DNA from: CALVGQ01 sp964368495 | GTDB lineage: Bacteria; Bacillota_I; Bacilli_A; Erysipelotrichales; Erysipelotrichaceae | NCBI GenBank assembly: GCA_964368495.1 | Contig: CAYJAJ010000017.1 | Coordinates: forward strand, 1-32,359 | Length of the DNA stretch: 32,359 nucleotides | Reading direction: 5' to 3' | The notes under the pieces: generated by a model | Told to the model about the DNA's origin: nothing | Databases searched by the model: none | The model's input: only the letters and a program-made list of their open reading frames with translations | Shown: in pieces, positions 1 to 6,417 of the stretch | How the letters are laid out: each line of letters starts with the position of its first letter | Numbering within the stretch: the first letter of the stretch is position 1 | Translations under genes and position numbers: made by a program

Positions 1-346
1 TTCTTAATATTTTATCCATTGTTTTTCCTTTAGCAAGCTCATCAACAAGCTTATCTAAGAAACGTATTTCTTTCATAATTGGTTCATCGATTTCACTAAT
101 TTTTATTCCACAAATCGAGCCTGTAATTAAATTTCTATTCGGATTAGGAAGTGGTGCCAATTTAAAAAACGTTTCCATATCAACTGATTCAGCTATTTTT
201 TCATGTAGTTCATTGTTTGAATAACCGGTTAACCAACAAATAATTTCATTAACTTCATCAGCACTTCTTCCTTTTCTTTCTGCTTTAGTTACATAAAGTT
301 GATGCATTTCATCAAATTTAAATTCATAAATGCTATGTTTACCCAT
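1..346 (-). CDS. DUF2200 family protein, 3' end cut by the window edge
   Basis: Reading the minus strand from an ATG at 346 gives 115 residues with no stop before the window ends. The strong ribosome binding site AAGGAGGGTGG lies just upstream. The protein begins MGKHSIYEFKF and carries KAERKGRSADEVNEIICWLT, then NRNLITGSICGIKI and IRFLDKLVDELAKGK, which matches my memory of the DUF2200 family (about 115-120 residues), so only the last few residues should be missing. The family has no established function. It lies 63 nt downstream of the reductase-like gene with no terminator or convincing promoter between, so it is probably the last gene of the MarR-led operon. Family assignment is by recalled similarity; co-transcription is inference. 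Confidence 0.8.
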   Translation of the reverse strand, partial: MGKHSIYEFKFDEMHQLYVTKAERKGRSADEVNEIICWLTGYSNNELHEKIAESVDMETFFKLAPLPNPNRNLITGSICGIKISEIDEPIMKEIRFLDKLVDELAKGKTMDKILR

Positions 347-409
347 CTTCCACCCTCCTTTTTATGATTTTAACATATTCCCTTGATGTTTTTGTTTAAA
401 ACCATTTAA

Positions 410-937
410 CTACATCGCTCTTTTTGAATAGGTGAATATCGATACACCTTCTTCAATAGAATAGCTATCCAGATGCAACTTGATTGTCGGATTATTTTCT
501 AAAAATAATTTTCTTCCTTCACCCAATATTATTGGAATAATTCCAACAATATATTTATCAATACAATTTTCTTTTATAAATGGGGCAATCATTTTACCAC
601 CTCCAAAAAGAAATATATTTTTACCTGATGATTTTTCCTTTTGCAAAATACTGACAATATCTCCTTTAATAAAGCGTAAATTATCTCTGTCAGCCTCTTC
701 TTTTGAAGTAGCAACAAACACTGTCTTTGTAGGATAATCGTTCGCAAACCCCTGGCGATAGCAGTCTCCACCCATTACCACAATATCTATTTCATCCAAA
801 AAGACATTAAAATCATTTTTCTGAGGTGTATTAAGTGTTTTGTCATTATCTCCCATAATCCATTCAAACCCACCATCACTACTTGCAATATAACCATCTA
901 AACTGATTGCTAAATTTAATATTATTTTTCCACTCAC
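410..937 (-). CDS. RibD C-terminal / dihydrofolate reductase-fold protein
   Basis: This 175-residue protein starts with GTG at 937, preceded by AAGGAG about 10 nt upstream. The opening GKIILNLAISLDGYIA and the glycine-rich FLFGGGKMIAPFI are typical of the RibD_C/DHFR-like family (YyaP-type proteins). These share the NADPH-binding reductase fold of RibD and DHFR but usually have no proven substrate. Length is normal for a stand-alone member. The start overlaps the stop of the UvrA-like gene by 4 nt (GTGA), indicating translational coupling within the MarR operon. It is probably a cytosolic reductase; folate, flavin precursor or a xenobiotic are all possible substrates and the sequence does not decide. 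Confidence 0.85.
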   Translation of the reverse strand: MSGKIILNLAISLDGYIASSDGGFEWIMGDNDKTLNTPQKNDFNVFLDEIDIVVMGGDCYRQGFANDYPTKTVFVATSKEEADRDNLRFIKGDIVSILQKEKSSGKNIFLFGGGKMIAPFIKENCIDKYIVGIIPIILGEGRKLFLENNPTIKLHLDSYSIEEGVSIFTYSKRAM

Positions 938-3423
938 GGATTCAATTCTCCTTTCGACAAGTATTTTCCTGTATAGCTTGCTTTATTTTGTGCTACCTCA
1001 TATGGTGTTCCTTGCGCAACAAGATAACCACCTTTGATTCCTCCATCTACTCCTAAATCAATAACGTGATCACTTTGAGCAATGACTTCAAGGGCATGCT
1101 CAATCACAAAAACCGAGTTGTTTTGTGCGATCAATTTTTGAAGCAATTCTAGAAGTTTATCAATGTCCGATGGATGAAGTCCAGTAGTTGGTTCATCAAG
1201 AACATAAAGCACATTTCCTTGATTTTGTTTCACAAGTTCTTTTGATAATTTTACTCTTTGACACTCTCCGCCTGAAAGTGTTGTGGTTGATTGCCCTAGT
1301 TTTAAATAACCAAGTCCGACATCTTGAAGTGTTTTAAGGCGATGAAGTATTTCTTTTTTCTCAATAAAAAACTCAGTGTTTTCATCAATTGTGCTATTTA
1401 AAATATCTGAAATACTTTTTCCTTTATATTTAACAGCAAGCACTGGCTTCTTAAATCTTTTTCCTTTGCATGTTGGACAAATCACCTCTACATCTTCTAA
1501 AAACTGCATGTCTAGTGGAATCACACCCAAACCTTGGCACTTTTCACAGCGACCTCCTTGAACATTGAATGAAAAATCAGCAGGTTTTAACTTTTGATTT
1601 TTAGCTTCAGGCAAACTTGCATATAGTTCACGTACAAATGTAAACACATCCGTATATGTTGCGATATTACTACGGCTTTGTCTTCCAATTGGCTTTTGAT
1701 CAATAACTACAAAATCTTTTATTTCTTTTAGACCTGTTATGCTTTCACATGGTGCAGTCTTTTTCTTAATGTATTCTGCCAGCACATCAAACACAAGACT
1801 TGACTTACCACTTCCCGATACCCCTGTAAAACAAACAAATTGACCTAGAGGAATTTTCACAGATATGTTTTTGAGGTTGCGTGCCTTTGCCTTAGTTATT
1901 TCAATAAAATGCGTTGATTGTTTTATTATCTTGTTTAAATTTCTTTTTGTGACACCTATATATTTTGCTGTTTCACCTTTTTTTAATCGCATAATTTCTT
2001 TCGGTGTTCCAAACGCTACGATTTCTCCACCATCTCTTCCTGCAAAGGGACCAAAATCAATGATATAATCACATTCTGATACAAAATCCATATCGTGTTC
2101 AATAACAATGATTGTGTTGCCCAAGTCACGTAATTTTTTAATTGCCTTTAACAACATTGCAGTATCTTTAGGATGCAAGCCTGTTGTTGGTTCATCCAAC
2201 ACATACAATACACCTGTTAATCCACTATCCATAACATTAGTAAGTCGTAATCTTTGTGTTTCACCACCAGACAATGTCGATACTGGGCGATCAATTGATA
2301 GATACTCTAGTCCAATTTTAATTACACTATTTAAACGCTTTTTTAAATCAACAAGTATTGTATGAGCTACCTCTTTTCCTTGACTAGATAAAGAGTTTTC
2401 TACTATAGATATAAACTGCATTAACTCTTCTATTGTATCTTTACTTACATCAGTAATTGTCCTTTCACAAAGAGTTACAGTTCTTGCAGTTTTTGATAAA
2501 CGTGTGCCATTGCACTTCGTACATACATCTTCAACAACGGCATTCATCAATACTGGGTTTTTTATTTTTTTAGAATGCATTTCGAGTAATTTTTTTTCAA
2601 TAAAAGTTTCTACACCTTCGACATATCCATCAGCAACACGCTTTGGTTTTTTAATAGTCGAAAAAAGTTCTTTGAACTCATCGCTATCCACTCCCTTATA
2701 AAAAACAATTTTTTCAATTTCATTATAATCTTTCACTTTTTTATCTGTATCAAAGTCAAACCCATAATGTTGAGCACACCTTTTAAATACCTCTACATAG
2801 TGCTTCGCAAACATATCACTAGACCACATATAGAATGCCCCTTCAGCAATCGATTTGTTTTCATCTACAATTTTAGAATAATCTGCGGTAATTATCTTGC
2901 CTGTACCGTTACACTTAGAACAAGCTCCCTCAGTTTTGTTAAAAGAAAAGGAAGCCATTGATAATGGTTTTAATTTTACACCACAGTAAGGACAACTTAT
3001 TTCTTTTTTATTAAGATCACTTTCTTCACTATCATCAAAATTCAAAGGAATTTTATTTCCGCATTCAAAACATGTTCTTATCCCTAATTGTGCATATAAA
3101 ATTCGTAAATATGTCAGTATTTCAGTATACGTTCCTACTGTTGAGCGAGGATTATTTGATAGCACTCGTTGTCCAATTGCAATCGATGGAGATAAGCCCT
3201 CTATACTATCAACTTTTGGTTTGTTTAATCCATCTGTAATCATCCCCATTGACTCTAAATATTGTCTTTGGCACTCTTTTTGTAAAATATCCATCGCAAA
3301 ACTTGACTTCCCGCTTCCTGACACTCCAGTAAGAGCAACTAGTTTGTATTTTGGTATTTGCACACAAATGTTTTTAAGATTGTTTTCTCGTGCACCTTTT
3401 ATTGTTATTGTTTCATTTTTCAT
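934..3423 (-). CDS. UvrA-family ABC ATPase paralogue lacking the UvrB-binding domain
   Basis: An 829-residue tandem ABC ATPase of the UvrA family, against about 940 for canonical UvrA. Visible parts are Walker A GVSGSGKS at 33-40, a first Cys cluster at 118/121 and 144/147, CSKCNGTG at 168, CTKCNGTRL at 301, LSGGETQR at 384, LDEPTTGLHP at 409, the second Walker A at 534, Cys pairs 626/629 and 649/652, LSGGECQR at 716 and a second LDEPTTGLHP near 742. Only 22 residues separate the first two CxxC pairs, where canonical UvrA holds the UvrB-binding domain of roughly 110 residues or more. UvrB recruitment is therefore unlikely. Short UvrA-like proteins such as DrrC protect against DNA-binding drugs; that role here is inference. 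Start and stop overlap both neighbours by 4 nt. Confidence 0.92.
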   Translation of the reverse strand: MKNETITIKGARENNLKNICVQIPKYKLVALTGVSGSGKSSFAMDILQKECQRQYLESMGMITDGLNKPKVDSIEGLSPSIAIGQRVLSNNPRSTVGTYTEILTYLRILYAQLGIRTCFECGNKIPLNFDDSEESDLNKKEISCPYCGVKLKPLSMASFSFNKTEGACSKCNGTGKIITADYSKIVDENKSIAEGAFYMWSSDMFAKHYVEVFKRCAQHYGFDFDTDKKVKDYNEIEKIVFYKGVDSDEFKELFSTIKKPKRVADGYVEGVETFIEKKLLEMHSKKIKNPVLMNAVVEDVCTKCNGTRLSKTARTVTLCERTITDVSKDTIEELMQFISIVENSLSSQGKEVAHTILVDLKKRLNSVIKIGLEYLSIDRPVSTLSGGETQRLRLTNVMDSGLTGVLYVLDEPTTGLHPKDTAMLLKAIKKLRDLGNTIIVIEHDMDFVSECDYIIDFGPFAGRDGGEIVAFGTPKEIMRLKKGETAKYIGVTKRNLNKIIKQSTHFIEITKAKARNLKNISVKIPLGQFVCFTGVSGSGKSSLVFDVLAEYIKKKTAPCESITGLKEIKDFVVIDQKPIGRQSRSNIATYTDVFTFVRELYASLPEAKNQKLKPADFSFNVQGGRCEKCQGLGVIPLDMQFLEDVEVICPTCKGKRFKKPVLAVKYKGKSISDILNSTIDENTEFFIEKKEILHRLKTLQDVGLGYLKLGQSTTTLSGGECQRVKLSKELVKQNQGNVLYVLDEPTTGLHPSDIDKLLELLQKLIAQNNSVFVIEHALEVIAQSDHVIDLGVDGGIKGGYLVAQGTPYEVAQNKASYTGKYLSKGELNP

Positions 3424-3839
3424 TTGTCTACCTCTAGTATATAGTCTGCCATAAAATTGAAGATTTCATTGAAAATTTCTATTTTTTCTTTTGAAAAACT
3501 CTCCTCTACTTTATCCATTACTGTTTCAGTTCTGGAAGATTGACTACCCTGCTTTACTTTATCTGATAAAGTTAAATAGACTACCCTTTTATCCTTACTT
3601 GAAGGCACTTTTATAACGAGTCCTTGCCTTTCAAGCTCATTTACTTTTTGTGTAGTAGCTGGTCTTGAAAGGTTCAATCTTTCTGCTAATTCACTTACTG
3701 TCATATTTTCTTTATGGTTAATAATAAATATTTGCAATAAATCTGCATAAGGCAAAGTCTTTCCGACTTCACTATCCCTAAGTGTTCGAAAACAGTCAAT
3801 ATCTACCGCACTCATAAATTTATGAAATGTTTCTTTCAT
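3420..3839 (-). CDS. MarR-family transcriptional regulator
   Basis: A 139-residue winged-helix protein. Helices around residues 46-70 (MTVSELAERLNLSRPATTQK) form the helix-turn-helix, followed by the wing VPSSKDKRVVYLTLSDKV and a helical C-terminal dimerisation region. Length and order are typical of MarR repressors, which release DNA on binding a small molecule. The start is fixed by GGAGG a few nt upstream. It is first in an operon with the UvrA-like gene (ATGA overlap) and the reductase. Two identical-arm palindromes flank its promoter, so autorepression is very likely. The ligand is unknown; the operon content suggests a DNA-acting or antifolate-like compound, which is inference. Confidence 0.93.
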   Translation of the reverse strand: MKETFHKFMSAVDIDCFRTLRDSEVGKTLPYADLLQIFIINHKENMTVSELAERLNLSRPATTQKVNELERQGLVIKVPSSKDKRVVYLTLSDKVKQGSQSSRTETVMDKVEESFSKEKIEIFNEIFNFMADYILEVDK

Positions 3840-3857
3840 TGCATACCTCCACTAAAC

Positions 3858-3877
3858 TAGTTTCAAAGTTGAAACTA
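3858..3877. promoter_or_regulatory. Operator 1 (probable MarR site) over the start point
   Basis: A 20-bp dyad TAGTTTCAA-AG-TTGAAACTA with perfect 9-bp arms. It covers the region from the downstream edge of the -10 box through the expected start point, a classic position for repression. An identical-arm copy lies 49 bp away, centre to centre. Confidence 0.8.
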
Positions 3878-3905
3878 TTATAACAACACTAACATAATAT
3901 TTCAA
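3877..3905 (-). promoter_or_regulatory. Sigma-A promoter of the MarR/UvrA-like operon
   Basis: On the minus strand TTGAAA (3905-3900), a 17-nt spacer, then TATAAT (3882-3877). Expected transcription start is near 3870, about 30 nt before the MarR start codon. Each element is at or near consensus, and both operators sit directly against it. Confidence 0.85.
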
Positions 3906-3906
3906 G

Positions 3907-3926
3907 TAGTTTCAATTTTGAAACTA
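3907..3926. promoter_or_regulatory. Operator 2 (probable MarR site) upstream of -35
   Basis: A 20-bp dyad TAGTTTCAA-TT-TTGAAACTA with the same perfect 9-bp arms as operator 1; only the two central bases differ. It starts 1 bp upstream of the -35 box. Two identical copies flanking one promoter are unlikely to be chance. Confidence 0.8.
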
Positions 3927-3934
3927 TATACAAT

Positions 3935-3974
3935 AAAAAAGACAATCACACCCTTTAAAAAAAGTAATAATTGT
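3935..3974 (-). terminator. Probable Rho-independent terminator after the arsenite exporter gene
   Basis: Minus-strand reading gives GACAAT...ATTGTC arms with about three more pairs including G-U wobbles, a loop of roughly 20 nt, then six T. It lies between the ACR3 stop (4004) and operator 2 of the next operon. The stem is AT-rich and the loop long, so efficiency is uncertain. Confidence 0.55.
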
Positions 3975-4003
3975 CCTATTGATACTTCAGAAATTGATTT
4001 CAA

Positions 4004-5053
4004 CTAGCTTGATTTAAACCAGTGTTTCGTACGATTAGCAAACTTCACAAGCATTAACATAACAGGAACTTCCACAAGCACACCAACTATGGTCGCAAGG
4101 GCAACTGGACTTTGTGCTCCAAATAAAGAAATCGCAACCGCAACAGACAATTCAAAAAAGTTTGATGCCCCAATCATTCCTGCAGGAGCAGCCACATTAT
4201 GTGGCAGTTTCAAAATTTTTGAAGTCAGATATGCAATAAAGAATATGAGAATTGTTTGAATAGTAAGAGGTATTGCAATAAGAAAAATATGAAGTGGATT
4301 TTCAAGAATAACATCCCCCTGAGTTGAGAAAATAATCGTTAGCGTTAACAACAATCCAGCGATTGTAACATTTTGAAACTTAGCAATGAACTTCGTTTCA
4401 AAGTATTCTTTACCTTTATTTTTTGTAATAATATTTCGTGTTAAAATACCACCTGCAAGAGGGATAACCACAAATAAAACTACTGATAAAATCAATGTGT
4501 CCCAAGGAACACTAATGCCACTTACCCCTAGTAAAAAGGCAACAATTGGTGTAAATGCCACTAAAATAATAAGATCATTTGTCGCTACTTGAACAACAGT
4601 ATAGGCTGGATCACCTTTTGTTAAGTGACTCCATACAAAAACCATCGCAGTACATGGAGCAGCACCAAGCAATACAGCTCCAGCAAGATAATCCATTGCT
4701 AAATCTGGTGTAATAAACTCTTTAAATAGCACAAAGAAGAAAACCCAAGCAATTGCGAACATCGTGAATGGTTTAATTAACCAGTTAGTAACCCATGTTA
4801 CAAATAATCCTTTTGGATTTTTGCCAACATTTTTAATACTTTGAAAATCAACTTTCAGCATCATTGGATAAATCATTAACCATATCAATACTGCAATTGG
4901 TATTGATACATTCGCAAATTCAAGTTTCCCTAAAAATTCAGGAATGACCGGCAAAAACTTTCCAATCAACACCCCTACAATCATACAGATAATAACCCAA
5001 ACAGTTAAATACCTCTCAAAAAATCCAATCCCTTGTGATTTGTTTTTTTCCAT
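4004..5053 (-). CDS. acr3: ACR3-family arsenite efflux permease
   Basis: A polytopic membrane protein with about ten hydrophobic segments. The ACR3 hallmark GAAPCTAMVFVWS contains the conserved transport cysteine (residue 134 from this start), and GASNFFELSVAVAISLFG carries the conserved glutamate of the late helices. ACR3 exports As(III), and sometimes Sb(III), using the proton motive force. An ATG at 5059 is possible, but GGTGGAG lies only 1 nt before it and 7 nt before the ATG at 5053, so 5053 (349 residues) is the better start. arsR lies upstream on the same strand, and the intergenic region holds a separate promoter with two dyads. No arsenate reductase gene is visible in the window. Confidence 0.94.
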   Translation of the reverse strand: MEKNKSQGIGFFERYLTVWVIICMIVGVLIGKFLPVIPEFLGKLEFANVSIPIAVLIWLMIYPMMLKVDFQSIKNVGKNPKGLFVTWVTNWLIKPFTMFAIAWVFFFVLFKEFITPDLAMDYLAGAVLLGAAPCTAMVFVWSHLTKGDPAYTVVQVATNDLIILVAFTPIVAFLLGVSGISVPWDTLILSVVLFVVIPLAGGILTRNIITKNKGKEYFETKFIAKFQNVTIAGLLLTLTIIFSTQGDVILENPLHIFLIAIPLTIQTILIFFIAYLTSKILKLPHNVAAPAGMIGASNFFELSVAVAISLFGAQSPVALATIVGVLVEVPVMLMLVKFANRTKHWFKSS

Positions 5054-5149
5054 TTTCATTCTCCACCTTCATTTTTATCTAAGTAACCATTGACATAAAA
5101 TAAACTCAATATTCGCATCAATGTCTACGTAATCGATGCAAATAAAAAT

Positions 5150-5176
5150 GTCAAATCAGTTATTTTTGATTTGACT
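5150..5176. promoter_or_regulatory. Probable ArsR operator A
   Basis: GTCAAATCA and TGATTTGAC form perfect 9-bp arms around a 9-nt AT-rich spacer. It covers the expected start of the exporter transcript. The half-site AAATCA/TGATTT recurs in operator B. Confidence 0.65.
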
Positions 5177-5179
5177 ATA

Positions 5180-5208
5180 TTTTATATCTATCACCCTTGC
5201 ATGTCAAC
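5180..5208 (-). promoter_or_regulatory. Sigma-A promoter of the arsenite exporter gene
   Basis: Minus strand TTGACA (5208-5203), 17-nt spacer, TAAAAT (5185-5180), predicted start near 5173. The -35 is a perfect consensus. Dyads lie at both ends: one touches the -35, the other covers the start point. This gives the exporter its own regulated promoter in addition to any readthrough from arsR. Confidence 0.78.
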
Positions 5209-5239
5209 AGTTAAATCAAATAATTTTGATTTAACTGTT
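5207..5239. promoter_or_regulatory. Probable ArsR operator B, long perfect dyad
   Basis: A 33-bp dyad with 14-bp perfect arms, AACAGTTAAATCAA and TTGATTTAACTGTT, around a 5-nt centre. It overlaps the -35 of the exporter promoter and begins 19 bp after the arsR stop. The core resembles SmtB/ArsR operators of the ATCAA...TTGAT type. As RNA it would also form a hairpin after arsR, but no T run follows, so an operator role is preferred. Confidence 0.65.
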
Positions 5240-5258
5240 TGTTCTAATATTCTTCAAA

Positions 5259-5573
5259 TTAACAATTATGATTACAACTACAACTTTTTTCTGGGTTACA
5301 CATTGTCAATTCTTTAAGCAGGTTAATTGCGAACTCACTGCCAGCATCACTAATTTGATAATGCGTCCATTTACCCACATATTCACATTCAACAAGCCCA
5401 GACTCACACAATATTTTCATATGATATGATAATGCAGATTGAGCAATCCCTAATTCATCAGTAATATTACATGCACATTTGTTACCGAGTTGAAGTAGTT
5501 TAATAATCGAAACTCTTTTTGGGTCGCATAATGCTTTAAATATTTTAGCTGTTCTTTCTTCATTCACACTCAT
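5259..5573 (-). CDS. arsR: ArsR/SmtB-family metalloregulator
   Basis: A small winged-helix repressor. ALCDPKRVSIIKLL, then GNKCACNITDELGIAQSALS with a CxC pair in the recognition-helix region matches the As(III)-binding ELCVCDL-type site of ArsR, and LVECEYVGKWTHYQIS is the wing. The tail has four more cysteines, ending CSCNHNC, which may add a ligand. Two ATGs are possible: the upstream one (5588) overlaps a GAGGA ribosome binding site, and the ATG at 5573 lies about 8 nt after it, so 5573 (104 residues) is chosen. A consensus promoter precedes it. It presumably represses itself and the exporter gene downstream, released by arsenite or antimonite. Confidence 0.93.
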   Translation of the reverse strand: MSVNEERTAKIFKALCDPKRVSIIKLLQLGNKCACNITDELGIAQSALSYHMKILCESGLVECEYVGKWTHYQISDAGSEFAINLLKELTMCNPEKSCSCNHNC

Positions 5574-5617
5574 TGTTTTTATCCTCATTTCAAATATAAA
5601 TTTATTGATTTAAGAAC

Positions 5618-5646
5618 ATTATATTCATTAATTTTTACCATGTCAA
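5618..5646 (-). promoter_or_regulatory. Consensus sigma-A promoter of arsR
   Basis: Minus strand TTGACA (5646-5641), 17-nt spacer, TATAAT (5623-5618): both boxes match consensus exactly. Predicted start near 5611. Half-sites resembling those at the exporter promoter (TCAAAT and TTGATTT, about 5589-5611) lie just downstream, so repression here is plausible but the dyad is imperfect. Confidence 0.88.
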
Positions 5647-5712
5647 TTCACTTATCGTCTTACTTACTTTAATTCCGTGTTTTATTATTTTGGATTGAAC
5701 TTCTTTTTACCA

Positions 5713-6417
5713 TTATGTTGCTTCATCATCTAAAGATTCAATCCTTCTTCCTTGTACAAGTAATCGGTGGGTGTTCGCACCATGAGGAGTACAAGTAATT
5801 AAAGTACAAATATCTTCATTTTCTTGAATCTTTAATAGTTTCGTTTCATTAGGAAATACAACTGTAATGTTATATATTTCATAGTATAACTTCTCTCCTA
5901 ATACGTGGATTATGAATTGATCACCTACTTGAAGTTGATCGATTTCGGAAAACATTTTTGCACTACTCATCCCACTGTGACCTGCTAATATACTGTGGTT
6001 AGAGCTACCCCCTATTGGAAGGGAAGAGCTTTCAATGTGTCCTATTCCAATTTGTAAAACTTCTTGAGATGTGCTGTGGTAAATAGGTAATGATAGATCA
6101 AGTTGCGCAATAGAAATATATCCCATTACCCCATTGAATTGAGGATTTAATGCTGAGTAGTACAACTCAGTATCATCCTCGGTTAAAATAAACCCATATC
6201 CCCCATTTTCGCGAACAAGATTATTATATTTTTCTGCATCTGATGAATTTTCAACATCGTTTGTATGCATTGGTTCTATACTTTCATTGTAACTTTTTAT
6301 TATTTGTTGATGTTTCTCATTCACAATTTTATTAGAGAAAACTGGGTAAATCAACAATGTAGTCCCTATTGCAAGAAAGACCATAGAAACTAATCGTAAG
6401 CTCTTAATATTTTGCAT
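5713..6417 (-). CDS. Class C (pilus-polymerising) sortase
   Basis: A 234-residue membrane-anchored transpeptidase that joins pilin subunits through their LPxTG motifs. An N-terminal membrane helix (about 9-27) precedes the sortase barrel. Catalytic residues are His147 (AGHSG), Cys209 (LITCTP) and Arg218 (NTHRLLVQGRR). The stretch YSALNPQFNG near residue 87 sits where class C enzymes carry their lid. Most class C sortases have a second, C-terminal membrane helix; here the protein ends DDEAT and the downstream frames do not restore one. It is third in the pilus operon, overlapping the backbone pilin gene by 14 nt. No clear terminator follows before the arsR promoter. Confidence 0.92.
   Translation of the reverse strand: MQNIKSLRLVSMVFLAIGTTLLIYPVFSNKIVNEKHQQIIKSYNESIEPMHTNDVENSSDAEKYNNLVRENGGYGFILTEDDTELYYSALNPQFNGVMGYISIAQLDLSLPIYHSTSQEVLQIGIGHIESSSLPIGGSSNHSILAGHSGMSSAKMFSEIDQLQVGDQFIIHVLGEKLYYEIYNITVVFPNETKLLKIQENEDICTLITCTPHGANTHRLLVQGRRIESLDDEAT

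Noticed and set aside
480..2961. Plus-strand reading frames inside the reductase and UvrA-like genes
   Set aside because: They lie within strongly conserved minus-strand coding sequence, lack ribosome binding sites and encode no recognisable motifs; the same holds for other antisense frames in the window.
934..3423. Housekeeping uvrA of nucleotide excision repair
   Set aside because: The UvrB-binding region is missing, and the MarR-led operon context is not that of uvrBA.
5115..5139. GCATC...GATGC imperfect inverted repeat in the exporter leader as a third operator
   Set aside because: Arms are short with a mismatch and share no half-site with the two better dyads.
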